From DASXMT01 sp963803065 (GTDB lineage: Bacteria > Actinomycetota > Acidimicrobiia > Acidimicrobiales > RAAP-2), in NCBI GenBank assembly GCA_963803065.1, contig CAWDKW010000008.1, forward strand, positions 186,001-250,000: a DNA stretch of 64,000 nt, in the 5' to 3' direction. Shown here in pieces: positions 55,796 through 64,000 of this stretch (position 1 is its first letter; each line of letters opens with the position of its first letter). Both the position numbers and the translations under genes were made by a program. Under the pieces are notes generated by a model. The model saw only the letters and a program-made list of their open reading frames with translations. It ran no database searches and was not told where the DNA came from.

Positions 55796-58700
55796 GTGTT
55801 CCTGAAGTCCCTCTCCCTCAAAGGTTTCAAGTCTTTCGCCGATGCCGCCGTGCTCGAATTCGAGCCTGGGATCACCGTGGTCGTCGGGCCTAACGGGAGC
55901 GGGAAGTCCAACGTGGTCGACGCGGTGGCCTGGGTGCTCGGCGCCCAGGGCCCGAGGACGGTCCGCTCCTCGAAGATGGAGGACGTCATCTTCGTGGGCA
56001 CCACCTCCCGGCCTGCCCTGGGCCGAGCCGAGGTCTCGCTGACCATCGACAACAGCGCCGGCAAGCTGGCCACCGACCTGGCCGAGATCACCATCACCCG
56101 CACGCTCTTCCGTTCGGGCGACAGCGAGTACGCCATCAACGGGGCGCCGTGCCGGCTGCTCGACGTCCAGGAGCTGCTCTCCGACACCGGTGTGGGCCGC
56201 CAGCAGCACGTCATCATCAGCCAGGGCCAGCTCGACGCCATCCTGAACGCCCGGCCCGAGGACCGTCGCGGGGTCATCGAGGAGGCGGCTGGCGTGCTCA
56301 AGTTCCGCCGCCGGCGGGAGCGATCCGAGCGTCGCCTGGCCTCGACCGACGAGAACCTGGAGCGCCTGTTCGATCTGGTGAGGGAGGTGAAGCGTCAGAT
56401 CCGTCCGCTGGAACGGCAGGCGGCGGCGGCCCGGTCCCACGCCGAGATGGCCGACGAGCTGCGGGCCGTCCGCATGCACGAGGCCGGGATGGAGATCGCC
56501 GCTCTCGACCGACGTCGCATCGAGGGAGGCCGTAGCCAGGGTGAGCTGCGGGAAGCCGAGGAACGGCTACGGCGCTCGCTCTCCGATCTCGACGCGGCTA
56601 CCAGCCGGACCACCGACGAGCTCTCCGCCCAGCGCGAGGCCGACCTGGCGTCGTCGCTCGGCCGGGTGGAGGGACTGGTGGAGCGGGCAAAGGGACTGAC
56701 CGGCGTGCTGCGGGAGCGTCAGCGCTCCCTGGCCCAGGCGCTCGATGCCGCGGCCGACGCTGACGTGGTGTCCACCCTGGAGGCAGAAGGGGCGCGGCTC
56801 GGCCAAGAGCTCGAGGCGGCCGAGGCGGAATCCGACACGTTGGCACCTGAACAGGCCGAGCTGGCGGCCACGGAGGCGGCACTGGCCGCCGAGCTCGAGG
56901 CCCACCTGGAGCAGCGAGGTGACGGCTCGGCCCTGCGGGAGGCGGAGGAGGCGCTCACCGTGGCCCGGGGCCAGTTCGGCTCGACCGAACGGGGCTTGGA
57001 GCGGGACCGGCGCGCTCTCGACCAGGTGACCTCCAGGCTGGCCGGCTTCGAGCGGCGGGCGGCCACGCTCGGCGCAGAGGAGCACGAGCTGACCGAGCGC
57101 CTGGCCGAGACCGAAGCCGCGCGCCAGCGCCTGCAGGTGGTCGTGGCCGAGACCGAGGCCGCCCTGGCATCGGCGGCCCAGCGGCTCGAGACGGCCGAGG
57201 AGTCCCTCCGCCAAGCCGAACAAGAGCACCACCGGTCGGCGGCTCGGGCCGATGCACTGGCCAAGGCGCTCGACGAGGCGCGTGGTGCGGCCGGCGCCGA
57301 GCTGTTGGCCGGTGTGAGTGGGGTGGTCGGCACGCTGTTGGACCTGGTGGAGGTGGACCAGGGCTGGGAGGACGCCTTCGAGGCTGCCGCCGGGGCGTCG
57401 CTGGCTGCCGTCGTGGTGTCCGGGAGCGATTCGGCTCGTGCGGCGCTGTCACGGCTCCGCCAGGGCGAGGCCACCGGTGCCGTCCTGGCCCTGCGCACCG
57501 CGGCGAGCGAGCGGCCTGCACCCGGCGCCGTCGGCGCCGTCGTCGAGAGCAGCGCAACCGCAGGCGCCGTCCCGGCGCCGGGTGAGCCGGTCCGGACGCA
57601 TGTGCGCGGCCGGCGGGGGCGGGAGGTGGTCGGCCTCGATCGCCTGCTCGACACGCTGCTGGCCAACGCCGTGTGCCCGCTCGGGGGGTGGACCGGGGCC
57701 ATCGACCTGGCCCTGGATCGGCCCGACCTGGTGGTCGTGACCCGTGAAGGCGACCGGTTCTCGGCCTCGGGCTGGAGGGTCCGGGCCGGGGGCGGCGTGG
57801 TCACCGCCGCCGTCGTCGACGAGGCCCGGGGGCGGGCCGAGCGGGCCCGGGGCGAGGCGGAGGGGGCGGCCGAGGAGCGACGGCTGTCCCGTGCGCTGGT
57901 GGAGGAGGCGCGGGCCGCCGCCGCCGAGGCGGTGCGGAGCGACGACCGCAACGAGGGGGCCCACCTCAGTGCGCGCAACGCGCTCGGACGGGTGACCAAC
58001 GAGCGGTCCGGCATGACCGCCGAGATCGAGGAGACCAGCCGGCACTACAGCGAGCTCGACGAGCGCATCGAGCGCGACGCAGCCCGGTTGGCCGACCTCC
58101 AAGCGGAGATCCCTGTCCTCGAGGCCCTCCGGGTGTCCGCCGCCGACCTGGTCGAAGCGGCCCGGGGCGAGCGTGCGCGCATCGACGAGCGGATGGCCGA
58201 GGCCGCGGCTCGGCGCAAGGCCTGGGAGGTGCGCGCCGCCGGGCTGGTCGAGCGCCGGCGGGTCCTGTCTGAACGGCTGATGGAAGTGGAGCGCCGGCTC
58301 ACCGGCCATGCCGACGAACGGCAGCAGGCGGCCGAGCGCCGGCGGCGGCTGGAGGCGGACGCCGTGGCCGTCGAAAGGCTGCTCGGTGTGGTCGGCCGGG
58401 CCCAGCTCGAGCTCGAGGGTGCACTCGGTGAGCTCCGGGACCGCCATCGGCTCCAGGTCGAGGCGGTGCGAGCCGGTGGCGCCCGGCTCGAGACCCTGCG
58501 CCGAGAGCGCTCGGCAGCCGAGCACGAGCTGGCCGCACACCGCAGTCGCCTGCAGAAGATCGAGCTGGAGCTGGCCGAGGCCTCGATCCGCCGGGATGCA
58601 GTGGTCGAGGCCCTTCAGCGCGAGCTGAACTGCGACTCCGAAGAGGCGCTGGCGTCGCCCGAGCCCGACCTCCCCGACGGGGTGGACCCGGCTACGCGGG

Positions 58701-59589
58701 TAGCCCAGCTCGAATCGGAGCTGGCCAAGCTGGGCCCGGTCAACCCGCTGGCCCTCGAGGAGCTGTCCGCCCTGGGGGAGCGTCACCAGTTCCTCGAGGC
58801 TCAGGTGGAGGACGTGCGGAAGGCCCGGCGAGAGCTGCAGCAGATCATCCGGACCCTCGACGAGGAGATCATGGTCGTGTTCGACTCGGCCTTCTCCGAT
58901 GTCCGTGAGCACTTCTCCGACCTGGTCGACACGTTGTTCCCCGGTGGGACCGGGCGGCTGTCCCTGACCGATCCCGAGAACCTCCTCGAGACCGGCGTCG
59001 AGGTCGAGGTCCGCCCGGCGGGGCGTAACGTCAGGAGGCTCTCGCTCCTGTCGGGTGGCGAGCGCTCGCTCGTTGCCCTCGCCTTCCTGTTCGCGGTGTT
59101 CAAGAGCCGGCCCTCGCCCTTCTACCTGATGGACGAGGTGGAAGCTGCGCTCGACGACGTGAACCTTCACCGCTTCCTCGACCTCGTCCATGAGTTCCGC
59201 GAGGACGCCCAGCTGATCATCGTCAGCCATCAGAAGCGGACCATGGAGGCCGGCGACGCGCTCTACGGTGTCACGATGGCACCCGGAGGCTCATCCAAGG
59301 TCGTCAGCCAGAAAGTCCCACGCCGGGTGGACGACCCGGGCTCGCCGTCCCTGCCTGACGAGGACTCCCAGCTCCCGCCTCCTCGTTCCGGGGACTCGGC
59401 GCCCCCCGGTCCCGAGACCACCAGCCACCAGGACATGAGTCACCAGGACGTGAGCAATGAGGACATGAGCAATGAGGACATGAGCCACCGCGACACGAGC
59501 CACCGCGACACGAGCCATGAGGACACGAGCCATGAGGACACGAGCCATGAGGACACGAGCCATGAGGGCGTCATCCGGGCGGCGGACCA

Positions 59590-59593
<4 letters not shown>
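55796..59593 (+). CDS. smc: Chromosome segregation ATPase SMC
   Basis: A 1,265-residue condensin subunit, about 80 residues longer than usual. Walker A is GPNGSGKSN (about 31-39). The Q-loop region ends in ISQGQLDAILNARPEDRR. Coiled coils (about 165-500 and 680-1010) flank a hinge (about 500-640). The signature is LSGGERSLVALAFLFAVF (about 1083) and Walker B is FYLMDEVEAALDDVN. The extra length is a tail of Pro-rich sequence followed by repeated Ser-His-Glu/Asp-Asp-Thr pentapeptides. Its stop overlaps the ftsY start. Confidence 0.97.
59431..59575. repeat. 15-bp tandem repeat coding the SMC C-terminal tail
   Basis: About nine or ten copies of a 15-bp unit (AGCCATGAGGACACG in the last copies, AGCAATGAGGACATG and AGCCACCGCGACACG earlier) encode S-H/N-E/R/Q-D-T/M pentapeptides. 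Confidence 0.92.
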
Positions 59594-60954
<1,361 letters not shown>

Positions 60955-61004
60955 GCTCGGCCTGCACTCGATCCTGACCGCGCTCCTGTAGCGTGGGCAG
61001 TCGC

Positions 61005-62549
<1,545 letters not shown>

Positions 62550-62588
62550 CGGAAACGCCCTTGCTCATGGCCGCCCGGACAACAGCTC

Positions 62589-62613
62589 GGGGGGCCTGTG
62601 CGCAGGACCCCCC
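62589..62613 (+). terminator. Candidate hairpin terminator after ffh
   Basis: GGGGGGCCTG (62589-62598) pairs with CAGG-A-CCCCCC (62603-62613, one bulged A) around a TGCG loop. The hairpin is very strong but has no T-tract. It lies between ffh and the rpsP ribosome-binding site and could end or attenuate the upstream transcript. Confidence 0.5.
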
Positions 62614-62650
62614 CGGCAGGTGCGAGAATGGCAGACGCATTCGTTAGATA

Positions 62651-62656
62651 GAGGAG
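62651..62656 (+). promoter_or_regulatory. Shine-Dalgarno (GAGGAG) of rpsP
   Basis: GAGGAG lies 6 nt before the rpsP GTG at 62663, one of the few canonical ribosome-binding sites in this window, and fixes the start. Confidence 0.8.
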
Positions 62657-62662
62657 TTCACC

Positions 62663-62950
62663 GTGGCAGTAAAGCTCCGCCTCGTGCGGATCGGGAAAAA
62701 GAAGCAGCCGACGTACCGGTTGGTGGCGGCGGACAGCCGGTCACCGCGCAACGGCCGTTTCATCGAGATCGTGGGTACGTATGCACCTCGTGGGCGCTCG
62801 CTGACCGAACCGGACGCGGTCTTCGAGATCGACAACGCCAAGGCGGTCAAGTGGCTGTCGGAGGGTGCGCAACCGACCGAGCGGGTCGAGAAACTTCTCA
62901 AGAAGTCGGGCGCTCTTGACGAGTTCGACGCCCTCAAGGCGGCAACGTGA
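62663..62950 (+). CDS. rpsP: Ribosomal protein bS16
   Basis: A 95-residue small-subunit protein. The start VAVKLRLVRIGKKKQPTYRLV and the PRNGRFIEIVGTYAPRG segment are diagnostic. It heads the conserved rpsP-khpA-rimM-trmD block and overlaps khpA by 4 bp. Confidence 0.97.
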   Translation: MAVKLRLVRIGKKKQPTYRLVAADSRSPRNGRFIEIVGTYAPRGRSLTEPDAVFEIDNAKAVKWLSEGAQPTERVEKLLKKSGALDEFDALKAAT

Positions 62951-63333
62951 CCGACGACCTCGCGGTCGATTCGGCCGACGACGTCAACCAGGCTGACGAG
63001 GGCAACCATGCCGACGAGGCCAACCATGCCGACGAGGGCAACCATGCCGACGACAATTTCAACGACGATGATGCAGGCAACCGTGTCTCGGGCGGCACGC
63101 CGTTGGCCGTGGTGACCTACCTGGTCAACTCCATTGCCTCCGAGCCCGATTCGGTGGTCATCAACACTGAGGAACGGGACGGCGCCGTCCGATTCCGTAT
63201 CCATGTCGCCCCTGACGACATGGGTCGGGTCATCGGTCGTCGCGGCCGCGTCGCCCAGGCCATCCGGACCCTGGTGGCCGCAGCCGGCGCCCGGGACGGC
63301 ATCCAGACGAACGTCGACATCGTCGACGACTGA
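62947..63333 (+). CDS. khpA: KH-domain RNA-binding protein KhpA with repeat-rich N-terminus
   Basis: A 128-residue protein. The KH domain (about 53-128) includes LAVVTYLVNSIASEPDSV and the GxxG loop in MGRVIGRRGRVAQAIRTLV. KhpA is normally about 75-80 residues. Here an extra N-terminal segment of about 50 residues is acidic and built of Ala-Asp-Glu-Gly-Asn-His repeats encoded by an 18-bp unit (about 62980-63055). It starts at a GTG overlapping the rpsP stop. Confidence 0.92.
   Translation: MTDDLAVDSADDVNQADEGNHADEANHADEGNHADDNFNDDDAGNRVSGGTPLAVVTYLVNSIASEPDSVVINTEERDGAVRFRIHVAPDDMGRVIGRRGRVAQAIRTLVAAAGARDGIQTNVDIVDD
62991..63050. repeat. 18-bp tandem repeat coding (ADEGNH)n in KhpA
   Basis: Roughly three copies of GCCGACGAGGGCAACCAT and variants, in frame at the 5' end of khpA. 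Confidence 0.85.
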
Positions 63334-63346
63334 GGAAACCCCGATC

Positions 63347-63875
63347 GTGTCCGAGACGGGCACGTCCGGTACGCCCGCCGGCCATGACCCAGGCGGACCA
63401 ACTCCGCCACTGCTTCAGGTGGGCACCATCATCAAACCTCACGGGCTTCGCGGCGATGTCATCGTCGCCCTCTCGACCAACCGCCACGAGCGGGTGGCCG
63501 TCGGCTCTACCCTTTCCGACCAGGACGGTACCGAGTACCGGGTGGTCCGCTCCTCCCCGCACCAGGGCCGATGGATCGTGACCTTCGACGGATACAACGG
63601 CATCGACGCCGCCGAGGCGCTGCGGGGAACCGACCTCTTCGCGCCACGACTCGACGATCCGGACGTGCTGTGGGTGCATGACCTGGTGGGGTCTGAGGCG
63701 GTCGACACCAAGGGCGCCGTTCTTGGCACGGTCGAGAGCGTCCAGGCCAACCCGGCCAGCGATCTCCTGGTGCTCTCGAGCGGCGCGCTCGGTGCCCCTG
63801 CGCTTCGTCGTGGCCAGCGACCCCGGTGTGCGGGTGACCATCGATGCCCCCGATGGTCTCTTCGACCTCGACTGA
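63347..63875 (+). CDS. rimM: Ribosome maturation factor RimM (frameshifted near 63790)
   Basis: About 175 residues after correction. The N-domain has LQVGTIIKPHGLRGDVIVALST. The PRC-barrel domain has VLWVHDLVGSEAVDTKGAVLGTVESVQANPASDLLVL. As written, the frame leaves the family after LSSGAL (about 63790) and would run past the trmD start. Dropping one G in CTCGGTGCC gives ALVPLRFVVASDPGVRVTIDAPDGLFDLD and the expected TGA at 63873-63875. The start-to-stop distance is 3n+1. It starts at a GTG; RimM helps mature the 30S subunit. Confidence 0.9.
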
Positions 63876-63890
63876 GGCCAGGCCGAATCC

Positions 63891-64000
63891 GTGCGGATCG
63901 ACGTCTTCACCATCTTCCCCGAGATCATCGATGACTATGCCGCCGCCTCGATCTTGGGCCGGGCCCGGGCGCAGGGCGACCTCGACCTCCGGGTTCACGA
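63891..64000 (+). CDS. trmD: tRNA (guanine-37-N1)-methyltransferase (3'-truncated by window edge)
   Basis: The first 36 residues read VRIDVFTIFPEIIDDYAAAS then ILGRARAQGDLDLRVH, the family's conserved N-terminus (FTIFPE..., SILGRA). TrmD methylates G37 of tRNAs reading CNN codons. It follows rimM by 15 bp, as in the canonical rpsP-khpA-rimM-trmD order. It starts at a GTG. Confidence 0.93.
   Translation, partial: MRIDVFTIFPEIIDDYAAASILGRARAQGDLDLRVH

Noticed and set aside
60993..61004. GTG 60993 as the ffh start
   Set aside because: It adds only GSR before the conserved MFESL start and overlaps a likely -10 hexamer.

Overview
The window is a very GC-rich chromosomal segment of a high-GC Gram-positive. 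Gene content (DUF3151, the DivIVA-like/YceD/rpmF block, aroC-K-B-Q-pepQ-efp-nusB, pyrR-B-C-carAB-D-F, rnc-mutM-smc-ftsY-ffh-rpsP-khpA-rimM-trmD) points to an actinomycete, most likely class Acidimicrobiia. This is inferred from content and order only. The class-1 dihydroorotate dehydrogenase and the extreme codon bias set it apart from Streptomyces and Mycobacterium. No rRNA, tRNA, CRISPR array, phage or transposase was seen.

Layout. 1-3701: menaquinone genes (partial menA, menH, menD). 3737-6531: an LCP cell-wall ligase and a carotenoid oxygenase. 6678-11934: tyrS followed by small conserved actinobacterial genes (DUF3151, a lipoprotein, a flavin reductase, two small proteins), then a cysteine-rich protein facing an NfuA-like Fe-S carrier. 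11957-18300: a reduced prepilin-peptidase-like protein and the tightly overlapping aroC-aroK-aroB-aroQ-pepQ-efp run, then nusB. 18346-28460: an accessory block (CrtC/AttH-like protein, paired CaiB CoA-transferases, and a MacAB-type exporter with two HlyD adaptors and a DUF5666 protein, all glycine-rich). 28669-37999: the pyrimidine operon, led by a well-formed PyrR-binding hairpin that covers the pyrR Shine-Dalgarno. 38164-46170: rpmB, yloV/fakA-like, recG, rsmD, coaD, a coiled-coil gene, yceD, rpmF, plsX. 46160-53637: a second accessory block (acyl-CoA dehydrogenase, group II truncated globin, the transglutaminase/alpha-E/ATP-grasp trio, a GlxA-type regulator and a DJ-1 protein). 53802-64000: acpP, rnc, mutM, smc, ftsY, ffh, rpsP, khpA, rimM and the 5' end of trmD.

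Five themes stand out. (1) Five genes (lipoprotein, CaiB, HlyD, carB, rimM) are each broken by exactly one extra base in the same direction. Because carB and rimM are core genes, insertion errors in the assembly are the simplest explanation. (2) Many transcription units appear leaderless, with a TANNNT-like hexamer 6-9 nt before an ATG or GTG. (3) Short tandem repeats with units of 9, 15 or 18 bp recur, both as low-complexity inserts in housekeeping proteins (SMC, FtsY, RecG, KhpA) and between genes. (4) Two accessory blocks interrupt gene runs that are otherwise conserved. (5) The pyr leader looks like translational control by PyrR. No entirely new system can be asserted; the best candidate for one is the glycine-rich exporter cluster.
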